DNA of 64,000 bases from Endomychus coccineus (taxonomy: Eukaryota; Arthropoda; Insecta; Coleoptera; Endomychidae): the NCBI GenBank assembly GCA_958510875.1, contig OY294068.1:33026297-33090296 (forward strand). Reading direction: 5' to 3'. The notes beneath the pieces were generated by a model. That model ran no database searches. It saw only the letters and a list, made by a program, of their open reading frames with translations, and was not told where the DNA came from. Below, piece after piece: positions 1 to 9,899 of this stretch (within the stretch, counting starts at the first letter, position 1; each line of letters begins with the position of its first letter). The translations under genes and the position numbers were made by a program.

Positions 1-60
1 GCCATTAGCTATCGCGGGCCGGATTGATGACACTGGCGGGCCGTAGTTTGGAGACCCCTG
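1..60 (-). mobile_element. hAT-like transposon end (family shared with 29198)
   Basis: Read on the minus strand, this starts CAGGGGTCTCCAAACTACGG and matches the terminal 60-70 bp of the sequence at 29198, with a short internal deletion. CAG-type termini with this look are common in hAT elements. The end abuts the Harbinger terminal repeat at 61 directly. The rest of the element lies outside the window. Superfamily assignment is inference from the terminus only. Confidence 0.5.
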
Positions 61-299
61 CACTAGAGCAACCCAATTCGACCAATTGGCGGAGGCAACC
101 TGTTGCATTAATCTAAGTCATACGGATTTCGTAGAAGCCTATCCAAGTAAACACACCTGTTTAACATTATTGTACTTGCAGCAAAGGGATTTTGGCTGTC
201 CTCGAGATAAGACGTCTTCAACTATAAAAACATTACTGTATAGTGGATTTTAAATACATATTCACATATTTTACACATTAATGTGTTACAATTTCAATT

Positions 300-555
300 A
301 CTCCTATTTCGTTCGTTGTTGCGACTTAGACATTTTTAATTGAAATTAATGCGATAAATACGTTCACTGCTTAATACAATTAGTTTAAGAAATCCCGCGC
401 CTTACTTGATGTGAATTAGTTTTCTATTGTCTTGATGATGGTCGCGTGACCGAAACGTACGAAAGACGAAATTATAATAAATATATGTATTAAAGTGACC
501 TATTTCCCAAGAATTTACATATAATTCATACCTGGGTCAAGAATCATCATTATAT
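300..555 (+). mobile_element. Penelope-like element 3' tail remnant
   Basis: This stretch aligns by eye with the terminal repeat of the Penelope-like copy at 8780-9012: the 'gcgataa...cgtt' block, the 'tgatgatggtcg...gaccgaaacgtacg' block at about 433-461, and the 'tgacctatttcccaagaa' end at about 497-514. It includes a decayed hammerhead core lacking the leading C. It sits inside the Harbinger element, so it inserted later. Confidence 0.6.
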
Positions 556-858
556 CATGAAGTACACAAACAATGCAAACTATATCGTTAATTTTATTTT
601 TTTCTGTTCAAGTAATTAAATTTTAAAGAACACGACATTTTTTTGTACAGCATTCCAAAGTGCGCTTTACTGTCTTTCTGACTCTAATGGTCCGGTAGTT
701 CTAAATCTCTAAATTCTTTTATATCATCTAAAGATCTTCATGGGTAGGGTCGTATTATACGGACATGGAGTGGAAAAGCTTTATCACCGATAAAGTAGAT
801 TGGAAATTTAACTTCATTTGTTTCTTGTCTGGAGCTTGAAATTTCATATCACCCTGTT

Positions 859-1179
859 TTATCCATCGTCCCATTTTGTAAATTCTGAAGATACCGCCGT
901 CTTTCCGAGGAATCCAACTTCAATCATTGAAAAGCAATCATCTACGTCAGAGCAAGCCATTAATAAAACAGAATGATAACCTGTATAATTGAAATATGAT
1001 GAACAAGATTTTGGTAGTTTTTGAATTTTAATGTGTTTACCATCTAACGCCCCTAAAGCAGTTTCCGACATTTCACAACTGATAAAAACCATCAGAAAAA
1101 CCACCCATTCATCCTCATACTGTATTTTCTTATTATAATGGTTGGAGCTTGTCCCAAATTGCCTTTGGAGTAGTTTCAA
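859..1179 (-). pseudogene. Harbinger transposase, DDE catalytic-domain fragment
   Basis: The translated fragment contains ALGALDGKHIKIQ, followed by FNYTGYHSVLLMACSD and a block ending VGFLGKTAVSSEF. This is the first-Asp region and central block of the DDE_Tnp_4/HARBI1-like transposase family. The rest of the catalytic domain is missing and the upstream 100 bp reads poorly, so this is a dead fragment. The N-terminal piece of the same protein is at 2073-1828. Confidence 0.75.
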
Positions 1180-1417
1180 TTATTTCACTGATTGTACTGA
1201 CCCCTCTCATAAAATATAGCTATATACTTCTGAAGAAGTACTTCCTGTTGCCAAAACAAAAAACTTAATTTAAAAATTATACTCGGGAAAAATGTTTTTT
1301 TTCAGCTGCTAATTGCAAGGAGAAGTGACGAAACATTCGCACCGTGTTTTGAAGAATTCGCTGAGTGGTTCGGGAAGGCAGAAAAAATACTACTTAATGG
1401 ATTACCTACAATTTTAA

Positions 1418-1717
1418 GTGTCGTTGATAGGCAATAAGAGTAGTATTTCTGGTAATGTTCCATCTCCTACGGAAAGTCTATTAAGTACTGAACCAGAATT
1501 TGAGTTCAATGAGCAAATTGCAAATGATGATAACATTTCAAATAATTCAGACAAACAAGAACAACACATAATACTAAAACCAAAAATCCGGCTCAAACAA
1601 ACGAACGCTGCTGATGAGGCTTTTATTAAATATATCGAAAAAAGAACCAGTGAACACAAAAAAGTTTTGAGTTTGCTCTCTGGGAATATAAAATGCGAAG
1701 ATTTAGAAGACAAGTAG
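1418..1717 (+). pseudogene. Harbinger-associated accessory protein, C-terminal part
   Basis: This 99-codon frame is rich in Glu, Asn and Ser and ends with a lysine-rich segment (DEAFIKYIEKRTSEHKK). It lies between the two transposase fragments and in the opposite orientation, where Harbinger elements carry their second DNA-binding gene. No clear Myb/MADF domain remains in the visible part, so the assignment rests on position and general character. Confidence 0.45.
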
Positions 1718-1827
1718 TGGAAGTAGTGGATGTTTTGGATTCACAGCTGGACAAAACACCGTCTTCTTCAAACTCATCACACATGTCAAATGTTTAATGT
1801 TTATGTTTTAAAAAAATTGTTTTAAAA

Positions 1828-2073
1828 CTATTTCATATAAAAAATATATTTTTTTATTGCAGGAGCCGCCAAACTAAGCAGTTCTAAGACTGATATTGGA
1901 CTCATCCCATACATAGCCTCAAATTTAACGGGATCTTTGAGTTCAGTTGCAGCTACAAACATTTTCCGTTTAAAATTTTTCAAACAATACGGGTGAACCC
2001 AAAAACGTCTTTTCTTTTTTCTTCTTAATAAATACCACGATATTATAATATCTTTATTATCCGAAGACTCCAT
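1828..2073 (-). pseudogene. Harbinger transposase, N-terminal fragment
   Basis: From the ATG at 2073 the frame reads MESSDNK..., then RRKKKRRFWVHPYC, followed by a stretch ending KFEAMYGMSP. The basic RR(K/R)RR-W-VHP motif and the 'F...YGMSP..ELL' block are characteristic of the N-terminus of HARBI1-like transposases. The frame runs into unrelated sequence near 1840, so the protein is truncated before the catalytic domain. Confidence 0.7.
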
Positions 2074-2174
2074 TGCAACTAGAAAGATTTCGCGATAAAT
2101 GTGAAAACGGCATGCAACGGTTGCAAGCGATTTGTTGTAGATATCTAATCGCACGAATTGCGTTGCTCTAGTGT

Positions 2175-3581
2175 GAAAGCTGCCTTATAGTCGGCCCCCT
2201 TCCTAATGGGCGGAGAATAGGTGAACATAATATTGGACGAAATTCAATTCTAGAAATATCATCAACTAAAATTTAATTAATGACCCATTTAAGTAGTAAT
2301 AAAGGTAAATATCTCAATCTTTTAGTATCAATAGACATTTATAAGCACAACAATCCTTCAAATAATCTACTTGATGACTAATTAGTTCTGCATTGTCAAA
2401 TCGAACCCACATTTTCAAGAAAACATCCATTATTTGCACATTCCTTTAGTATTGTGAGAATATCTCGGAAAATACCACATTAACCTTTAACTTTTCTTCA
2501 TTTCAGTGGTAATTAGTGCCTTTCAAATAATTTCACTATAAATAGGTAGTAGGGAGGCGTAAAATTTTAATCGTCATCATTGGAAATCAAATCAGATTAG
2601 AATGAATCTTTTTAATAAACATAACAATAGGTAGTAGGTAAGTGTTGGGTATATTTAATTCTTTCAAATTATTAATGTTTTAGAGTGTTTTTTTTAGAAA
2701 TGAACACGAATAAATAAATGTTAATGGTACCGTTGTTCACCTGAAGAAGACATTGTGTGGCGAAACATGTGTATCATTCAGTGTTCATATGTAATATAAT
2801 GGTTTTCCAACAAGTGTAGACCAGTTCAATCTTAAAATCTAGAGTATCTAATTAATGATTCTGTATTTCACTTGGCGTTCATTAATATAACTATATATAC
2901 CTGTAAACTATTTCAATTTCAGTATTCACTATTCAGTATTCACTTATTCAGTAATCAGTTGCGGTCGGAGTGTGCTAGGATAAACAACGTCAGCGAATCT
3001 TTTATTTTATCTGTTATGTTTTATATTTATTGGAAAAAGGATGGCTACTCAAATAAATATATGAAAAATAACGACCAGGTACTGGTCATTTTTAGGGTAG
3101 ATGCGTGCAGTTCATTCAATAAAATCAAATGTGAATACATATTCCTTTATGAAGCTATATTCTCTAGTTGACAACGCTAAAATAATAGGTAGACAGGCTT
3201 TCTGTAGGCGGCTTTAACTGTGTTTTTGTTAATAAATATTGATAGTTTGAGGCAATTCTAGTTTGACTATATTTATTGATCGTCTGAGGACCGCTTAATG
3301 ATTTATTCTTTAATATGGTTTTGCAAAAAATATTCAACTAATATTATGTCGTTTGATTTTAATTACATTATCTCAATCATAATATTTGTTGACCCTTAAA
3401 GCATCAACAATTTAATTAATATCTAAGTCTAAGTACATAAATAAATATTGAATATCATCTCAGTAACCCCAATTATAGAGTTCAAATAAACAATATTCAT
3501 TAGATAAACTTATTATCTTCCGATGAAAGAATAATTACAAACAATTTTAAATCTAGATAACAAATCTTAATTCTATTTTAC
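2175..3581. other. Spacer without recognised gene
   Basis: AT-rich DNA. The only structured item is a hammerhead-like string at 2738-2775. I could not find a second exon for the minus-strand signal-peptide exon at 3678-3582, although its gene should continue leftward through this stretch. Confidence 0.5.
2738..2775 (+). ncRNA. Degenerate hammerhead-like motif
   Basis: The string CACCTGAAGAAGAC is followed after a short gap by GGCGAAACATGTGTA. This matches the order CUGANGA, helix II, GAAA and a two-base-pair helix III seen in small hammerhead variants of Penelope-like elements. Helix II is only three pairs and helix I arms do not pair convincingly, so it is probably a dead copy. Confidence 0.3.
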
Positions 3582-3678
3582 CTGTATTATTAACTAATTC
3601 AAACCCTTCGCTTAATTGCGCTCCTACATCCAATACCACAACTGCACAAAGAAAACACAAATATCTAATTTGTACCAT
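3582..3678 (-). CDS. First coding exon of a probable secreted protein
   Basis: From an ATG in good context (agcaaaATGg) the exon encodes a classic signal peptide: short basic N-terminus, a Leu/Val/Cys/Phe core and a small-residue cleavage region (MVQIRYLCFLCAVVVLDVGA), then QLSEGFELVNNT. It ends with a donor cag|gtaaaa in phase 1 after 97 nt. The gene should continue toward lower coordinates, but no compatible next exon was recognised before the window edge. The product is unknown; the call rests on signal-peptide character, start context and donor. Confidence 0.5.
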
Positions 3679-4232
3679 TTTGCTGGTACAACTTTAAAAA
3701 TCTAAGTCATTATTTTCACTTAATGTATAATTCAATAAATCATATATCGTTTTTGATATTTATACATTATTCTTAAAAACCATCCGAATGTTTGTTTCGA
3801 AACTAATCTTAACGATAGCTACAGATGCACGCACGACTGCCAAACACAAACTGAATAATATCTGATTTAGCTTGAAACATAAACAAATATGATCAACAAA
3901 GTACATCAACTTGTTTAACCTCTTTGACTCGACCACAACAGTGTTATAAGGATGTCAGGTTTCTATCATGGAACATCAAATAAGAGTAATGATGGCTGCT
4001 AGTTTGTTATACATACCACAGAAAATGGCAAAATGGCACATTTCTCTATGTTACGTCTATGTTCATTCATATAATATATATTTATAGTCAATAATAAAAA
4101 TTTAATAATAATAATTGTGAATTGTTTATATAAGTTGGAAGTTGAAGTTGCTGGTACCTATCACAATCACAATATCCTGGTCAAATTCATAATGTAGGCC
4201 CATAACCGTATCTTTGCTGATGATTCTTAACG
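3679..4232. other. Spacer upstream of the signal-peptide exon
   Basis: AT-rich sequence with no recognised coding or repeat content. The part just right of 3678 would be the 5' UTR and promoter of the minus-strand secreted-protein exon. No clear TATA box in a fixed position can be defended. Confidence 0.4.
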
Positions 4233-4436
4233 TCAACTCTTTGGATCTTTTAAATATTGTAATGCCGATCCTCCCCTAGTTTTTATAGCTTCTATTTTGT
4301 CATTTGCTACATCTTTTACTTGTTTTTTTACATTTTCATATAATTTCTTTAATAACTCAAGGTTCTTGGGAACTGAGGGTGCTGGAGTGAAAAATGTACA
4401 TATTTGCAGCTTCCTTTTCTTTCCAAGTGATCGCAT
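4233..4436 (-). pseudogene. Myb/SANT-like transposon-associated protein fragment
   Basis: The central part, LLKKLYENVKKQVKDVANDK followed by a TRGG motif, resembles the end of the Myb/SANT-like DNA-binding domain (Myb_DNA-bind_5, 'W.NIK...R...K.GGG') found in many transposon-linked insect genes. There is no complete domain and no neighbouring exon. Resemblance judged by eye. Confidence 0.35.
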
Positions 4437-4732
4437 CAGTTTTTATTTTCAATTAAGCTCATGGTCTGAAAATATACCTCTCCTCTCATCAGCAGAAGTG
4501 TAGCTGCAGTTCTTTGCCTTTTTGATGGTACTTCCACATTAAAGTTCTTAAGTTAAAGAAAAATATACATGCTTCGCTTGTTGGACCAAATGAATTCAAA
4601 TCAAAGTTTGTATCTTATGTTTGGTTCAAATTTTTTGTTATGTACGACGTTAAATCATAGATTTTATACAATCTATATATAATTTCTATGGTTAAATCGA
4701 AGAAATTCAGATTAGAGTACAGGACTGTCGTA

Positions 4733-4952
4733 CCATCGACATATACATATGGACTGCGCGTGGCAATGATAAGCGCTAGTTCAGGCGAGAGAGGGAAAAC
4801 GAAGAGGCCGGCTCTATCGCGTTTCTATTGGCCGCTGCGTACTGTAGCTAGTATGTTTACGTCCCGAGCCGGCCTTTTCGTTTTCCCTCTCTCTCGCCTG
4901 CACTAGCCGCGCTTATCATTGCCACGCGCAGTCCATATGTATATGTCGATGG
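4733..4952. mobile_element. 220-bp foldback (hairpin) element
   Basis: The two halves are near-perfect inverted repeats of about 90-100 nt: the left begins ccatcgacatatacatatgg and the right ends with its complement. The arms include gcgtggcaatgataagcgc and the GC-rich ggcgagagaggga block. The loop is about 40 nt near 4820-4865. It sits at the end of a P-like THAP copy, between 'gtcgtacc' and 'gggtagtac'. A non-autonomous hairpin element is the simplest reading. Confidence 0.75.
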
Positions 4953-5373
4953 GTAGTACAAACAGGTCTGGAGACTCGTATGTTTGACATGAGTCTCTTA
5001 CGCGTCGCCAAACTCGTAGTCTCTCGCTCAGCCACTAGCTAGCGCTTGGATCAGTAAAACCATTTCTTTCCGGAATCGCAAGCAGTGTTACTAAGTATTC
5101 TGATTTGAGAAAGGAATAGAACTGTTACTCTTGTCAAAATGTATTACTCATCTTAAAAATAACTTCCCCTTATTCGTTATACATGACGCACACAAAAGAC
5201 CTCGTTAAAACGATTTCTATCCGGAATCGCAAGCATCCACTTTTAACACATTTCCGCATCTTTCGGCACTTTAAAAACAGAAGTTTCTTGCTTTACACTT
5301 TTGTACCCCGTTTTACATTTCGGCACAATGCACCGAGTATCCAGACCTGTATGTACGACCTTGGAGTACAGTG
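4953..5373 (-). mobile_element. P-like THAP element, internally deleted copy
   Basis: Both ends carry the family terminus: ggtagtacaaacaggtctgg at about 4952 and the complement-type cagacctgtatgtacgacc at about 5351-5369. Inside, on the minus strand, is the THAP exon seen at 15530-15740 in the intact-looking copy. Part of that exon (ccggaatcgcaagca) occurs twice, at about 5070 and 5221, showing an internal rearrangement. Confidence 0.65.
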
Positions 5374-6083
5374 ACTATACAAGATAGAATGACTGTAGTT
5401 TAGTTTAGAGTTTAGAGTAGTTATGATCATGGAACATTCAACCAAATATGTTATTGCGGTGCTGCCAGCATAACAATGCATATTAAACTGACGTTGCCCG
5501 TTTTCGTCGACGACGAAAAAATAAAACAAAGTATTAATGTGACCTATTTCCCGAGAATTTTTATATATAATCCATACTCAGTCAAGAATTTTTATAATTA
5601 TATGTTTATGTTTTGCCAAGCAACGCATTAAAAACTCCTTTTCATCAACCGGGAAAATTGCTTTTCGAGATCTTTTTACTTTATCATTTTTATTATTTCT
5701 TATTTTGCTGTTATTGTTGTTATTGCATTTTTACTCTACGCACAAATCAAATTTACCATACCATAGCGTGATTCATAATTCATAAACAATATACTTTAAG
5801 TAGTTATTTTAATTACTCTATGTGTTCAGTAGTATGCGCGGAGAACTTATGTGTAGCAACATAAAAAAATCCCCAAAGTGTCCAGTAAAATGAGGAAGTT
5901 AACAAATCAGAGCAGTGTACTTGAAATGAGTGACACTCATTTTGCAAAGTGATACTTACGGAAGTATAGATCGGTGTAGTTGGGTCTAAGTCGTTTGTAT
6001 TTTGCGATAATATAAGCTTCCTTCAAAGTTTGACGAGTATCAATCATTTTAGAACTTAGATGTGCTATAGAAAAGTATAGGAC
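5374..6083. other. Spacer with a Penelope-like tail remnant
   Basis: At about 5531-5590 the sequence 'aatgtgacctatttcccgag' followed by 'tatataatccatac' matches the end of the Penelope-like terminal repeat. The rest shows no recognised gene. Confidence 0.45.
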
Positions 6084-6310
6084 TCATAGAGGTTTGTCAA
6101 TACGGCAAGGGAGTGGTATAATCGAGAGATGTCCATCATCTTTTCCGTCCCGCTGATGAAGAATTAAATCTTCTGAATTATGAAGATAACTTAAATAATT
6201 TAACACAGGATCATCAAGATGAATAAACGTAGAACATTGAACCATAGGTGGGATTCGAACACACATTTCTGGATCCCTAGTCCAGTGGTGTGGACCAATT
6301 CCTTGGTCGG
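6084..6310 (-). repeat. Possible tRNA-derived SINE
   Basis: On the minus strand, an anticodon-arm-like hairpin (ctgga ctaggga tccag) is followed by a T-arm-like gtgttcgaatcccacc. The latter contains a perfect polymerase III B box (GTTCGAATCC). A functional tRNA is excluded because the acceptor and D arms do not pair and no A box is evident. The downstream sequence is tRNA-unrelated, as in SINE bodies. Copy number cannot be judged from one window. Confidence 0.4.
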
Positions 6311-6555
6311 GTCTCGGGTCGAGTTACTGCCCTATTTTATTTGAATCAACACATATATTCTCAGAGGAATTACTTATTGATCTGAGCCTATATAAAATAG
6401 TTCATATAAATGGTACCAAGAGAAAACCTTTCAACACGGTCCGACCGTGCAGTAGTCACTTCCTTTTATTTTTATTTTTCGGATTAATTCTTTCTTTTCG
6501 AGGTTAAGTTAAATAACTAAACGACAGTAAACATAACAGATCTCTGACATAGGAT

Positions 6556-9500
6556 ATGTTGAATCTGAGAAGAGTTGCAGTGGCAATATCAGGTGGTGTT
6601 GATAGCGCTGTAGCAGCACTTCTTCTGAAAAACAGAGGTACTTTGTTGGTTACAATAATAAATCAAAATTCTCATTGCTTAGCACATAGGTTATGATGTA
6701 CAAGGAGTTTTTATGCAAAACTGGGACATAATTGACGAGAAAGGAGATTGCTCGACTGATGCTGACTTTGCTGATGCTACAACAGTTTGCAACATATTAG
6801 ATATTCAATTACATAAAGTTAATTTCGTGAAAGAATATTGGAATGAAGTTTTCTGGTAGGATAATTTTTCTTTACCTATTTCTTATATATGTAGATTGTT
6901 ATCTTTTTCTAGTAATTTGATAAAAGAATATGAAACTGGGTATACTCCCAATCCTGATGTTTTATGTAATCGCAACATAAAGTTTAATTATTTTTACAAA
7001 TATGCCTTGAACATTCTGAAGGTTGATGCTGTGGCAACAGGTCATTATGCAAACACAAGTTTTGGTCCATATTTGGAAAGTTATCAACCAAATACAGGTA
7101 CAGCTTCATTATTAATAAGAAATAATAATAATGTGAATTATTTTTAGCTGTCAAGTTATTGAAAGCAAAAGATGCTTGTAAAGACCAAATGTTATTTCTC
7201 TGCCAAGTTGATCAAGAACCTCTACGTAAAACCATGTTCCCCTTAGGTAATTTAATGAAATCTGATGTGAAGTTAATAGCCTCACAGAATAAATTAAAGA
7301 AATTTGCGAAAAAGAAAGAAAGTATGGGAATCTGTTTCATTGGTTCAAGAAATTTTCGACAATTTATAAAGGAAGTATGAATGTGTCATTAGTTTTTAAA
7401 TAAATAGATAAAAATGTTACAATAGAGGTTCAATTTTAAACAATGCTTGATCTGTTTTTAGTATATATATGACAAACCTGGGGACTTTGTAGATATTGAC
7501 AATGGTAAAGTAGTTGGTCAACATGAAGGAATCCATCAATGGACTCTTGGACAAAGATCTTGTTTATCTGGGTTAGAAGAAGCATATTTCACTGCTAGGA
7601 AAAACGTGAAAGAAAACATCATTTATGTTGTAGGTATTGTACAGAGTACTAACCATTTCGTTCCAATAGTTCCCCTCTTGAACTAAAGTATACTACAACA
7701 TCAGATTTCATCCAATTTTTAATTATAATTTTTTCTCATCATCAAATCATTTGTTTTTCTGGCTCTACTTTAATGAGTAACTACACCAATGTAATGAATA
7801 TAATAGTTTTAATATAAGCTTCTTTTGAACATCAGATTTCATCCAATTTTTAATTGTACTATAATAATAAAGATTCTTGACCCAGGTATGAATTATATAT
7901 AAATTCTCGGGAAATAGGTCACATTAACACTTATGTTTTATATTTTAGTCTTTACGTACGTTTCGGTCTCACGACCATCATCAAAAGACTTATTATTTCA
8001 ATAACCTGATTACTTAGAACTAATTGTATTAACACAAAGCGTCCTTATCGCACCAATTTCGTTTAAAATGCGAACGTCGCCGAAACGTACAGAAACACGA
8101 AATCGAAATTGTAACACAACAATGTTATGAGTATGATAAATCAAGAATCCACTATTTAGTAGAATTCTCAAAAAATACGAACACATTTCATCATAGTCTA
8201 TGAACGATTAACAAGCGAGACAAGTTCAAGTATTTACTTTCGAACCAGATGTCACGATTTATTAGGTAATAAAAGAAGGTCTGGCCTCTGAGATATACTT
8301 TTGACCATAAATATAGCACAAAAAACAAAAACTTAGAAAATTCCACCGCCCTTGCTAAACATTGCTTTGATTATAACCATCAATTCGATTACAAAAATAT
8401 TAATATTTTAACTAAGGAAACCAATTATTATAAAAGATCTATTCTGGAGATGATTCACATAAAACGTGACTCCAAATCTGTAAATCATAGGACTGACGTT
8501 CAGACTCTAACTCATATTTATACTGACTTATTAATTAATTAATTTTCTTGCAAATTCCTACTTGCGTCCATATTATGTTGAAAGTTTATTTTAGGTAGAA
8601 TAGTCAAAAGTATATCTCAGAGGCAAGACCTTCTTTTATTACCTTATAAAACGTGACATCTGATTTGAAAGTAAATACTTGAACTTGTCTCGCTTGTTAG
8701 CCGTTCATAGACTATGATGAAATGTGTTCGTACTTTTTGAGATTTCTACTAAATAGTGGATTCTTGATATATCATACTTATAATATTGTTGTTACAATTT
8801 CGATTTCGTGTTTCTGTTCGTTTCGGCGACGTTCGCATTTTAAACGAAATTGGTGCGATAAGGACGCTTTGTGTTAATACAATTAGTTCTAAGTAATCAG
8901 GTTACTGAAATAATAAGTCTTCTGATGATAGTCGTGAGACCGAAACGTACGTAAAGACTAAAATATAAAACATAAGTGTCAATGTGACCTATTTCCCGAG
9001 AATATATATATAATTCTACTATAATTCAAATTTTTTTGTCATTAATCTGGCTCTACTTGAATCTTGTACCAGTCTAGGGCTAATCACATGAAAAAATCTA
9101 GATATTTAGTTATTACAACAAATTAATGAGTAGGGAGATCTACAATGTGTATATTTTTGTTTTAAAGGGTAAAGGAACTGCACATCCTTTGCTATACAGC
9201 CGATTGTTTTTCACTTTGAAGCCATACTGGATTCATTCTGTCCCACAAGAGATAAAACAAGCAGAAATTCTTTATTGTGAATTCAAATTCCAACATGTAC
9301 AGCAATGGGTCCCTTGCAAAATATTTGAAACGGAAAAGGGTTTGATTGTTGAACTAGAAAAACCTAAGCGAGCTATAACACCAGGCCAATATGCTATTTT
9401 TTCTAGAGGCAACGAATGTTTGGGTAGTGCCAAAATAATCAGTGCTGGTGTTTCTGAATTCACATTGAATTATTTGCGAAATAGGCAAAGATTGTTGGAT

Positions 9501-9602
9501 AAAAGGCATACTAAGTTACATGAAAGTAGTGATACTTCATCACTCACATATGAAATTGGTCAAGATTTTGAATCTGTAGCCACAACTTCCAATAAATTAT
9601 GA
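6556..9602 (+). CDS. TRMU: Mitochondrial tRNA-specific 2-thiouridylase 1
   Basis: Exons are 6556-6637, 6690-6855, 6913-7097, 7148-7374, 7462-7629 and 9168-9602, giving 420 aa with a stop at 9600-9602. The enzyme makes the 2-thiouridine at wobble U34 of mitochondrial tRNAs, using ATP and sulfur relayed by a persulfide. The PP-loop SGGVDS is at residues 12-17. The two catalytic cysteines lie in NPDVLCN (Cys101) and MGICFIG (Cys207), matching the MnmA/TRMU pair. The C-terminal beta-barrel is in the last exon. For exon 5 the donor at 7630 (gtaggt) is needed to stay in frame; the stronger-looking one at 7634 would give an immediate stop in exon 6. Length fits the family (human about 421 aa). The last intron carries a Penelope-like insertion. 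Confidence 0.95.
7699..7858 (+). repeat. Short direct repeat in TRMU intron 5
   Basis: The 26-bp string beginning catcagatttcatccaatt occurs at about 7700 and again at about 7833, 133 bp apart, immediately left of the Penelope-like insertion. It looks like a local tandem duplication or an insertion-associated duplication. Confidence 0.6.
7947..7990 (-). ncRNA. Hammerhead ribozyme variant, core C changed
   Basis: On the minus strand the order is agtctt, ttgatga, t, ggtc-gtga-gacc, gaaac, gtac, gta, aagact. Helix I (agtctt/aagact) and helix II (ggtc/gacc) are fully paired. The invariant first C of CUGAUGA is a T, so cleavage is probably weak or lost. It lies in the left, inverted terminal repeat of the Penelope-like copy. 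Confidence 0.65.
8916..8959 (+). ncRNA. Hammerhead ribozyme, Penelope type, intact core
   Basis: The 44-nt fold reads: helix I 5' strand agtctt (8916-8921), core ctgatga (8922-8928), unpaired t, helix II gtc-gtga-gac with a neighbouring a/c mismatch, gaaac (8942-8946), loop gtac, then gta with predicted cleavage after 8953, and helix I 3' strand aagact (8954-8959). Helix I is a perfect 6-bp match. Helix III is two pairs, as in the small hammerhead variants known from Penelope-like elements, which tend to act as dimers. Confidence 0.75.
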
Positions 9603-9899
9603 GATTTTAGTACACATTTTATTTTATATCCTATCCACTATTATGTAATATGCCCAATTTATAAACACTCTTCTTTCATATTTGGAATCAACACAATGAG
9701 TATCCATTTGTGACAAATTTCAAAATTTATTGGCAAAACTTGCCTCAAAACAATAGTTGAATCCATCTATACGATTTTCATATTTGCATAGTTAACAACC
9801 CAATTTGGTAGTTGCTTTGTGGCCAAACAATTGATTCCTATTCAAATCCATCAATAGATTGACCAAGTGAATAGTTAAACTACAGATATTAAGTGAACG

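Larger units (their letters stand above)
61..2174 (-). mobile_element. PIF/Harbinger-type DNA transposon, degenerate
   Basis: The ends are inverted repeats: CACTAGAGCAAC at 61 and its complement ending at 2174, with similarity continuing for about 20 bp and one mismatch. Inside are a transposase catalytic fragment (1179-859, minus), a transposase N-terminal fragment (2073-1828, minus) and an oppositely oriented accessory ORF (1418-1717). That two-gene layout is typical of Harbinger elements. No clean 3-bp target duplication is visible; the left flank is occupied by a hAT end. A Penelope-like remnant is nested at about 300-555. Confidence 0.75.
7873..9012 (+). mobile_element. Penelope-like element with inverted terminal repeats
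   Basis: Two arms of roughly 400-430 bp (about 7880-8308 and 8604-9010) are inverted copies of each other and flank about 295 bp of unique sequence. The unique part (about 8333-8543, +) encodes the C-terminal end of a Penelope-like protein after the GIY-YIG motif: [10 protein letters not shown], then [20 protein letters not shown], ending [15 protein letters not shown]. The same coding tail, followed by the same terminal repeat, occurs at 59978-58860. Inverted pseudo-LTRs are known for Penelope elements. Each arm carries a hammerhead-type core. Confidence 0.8.

Noticed and set aside
6231..6310. tRNA gene on the minus strand
   Set aside because: Only the B box/T arm and an anticodon-like hairpin are present; acceptor and D arms do not pair. 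Kept as a SINE-like repeat only.
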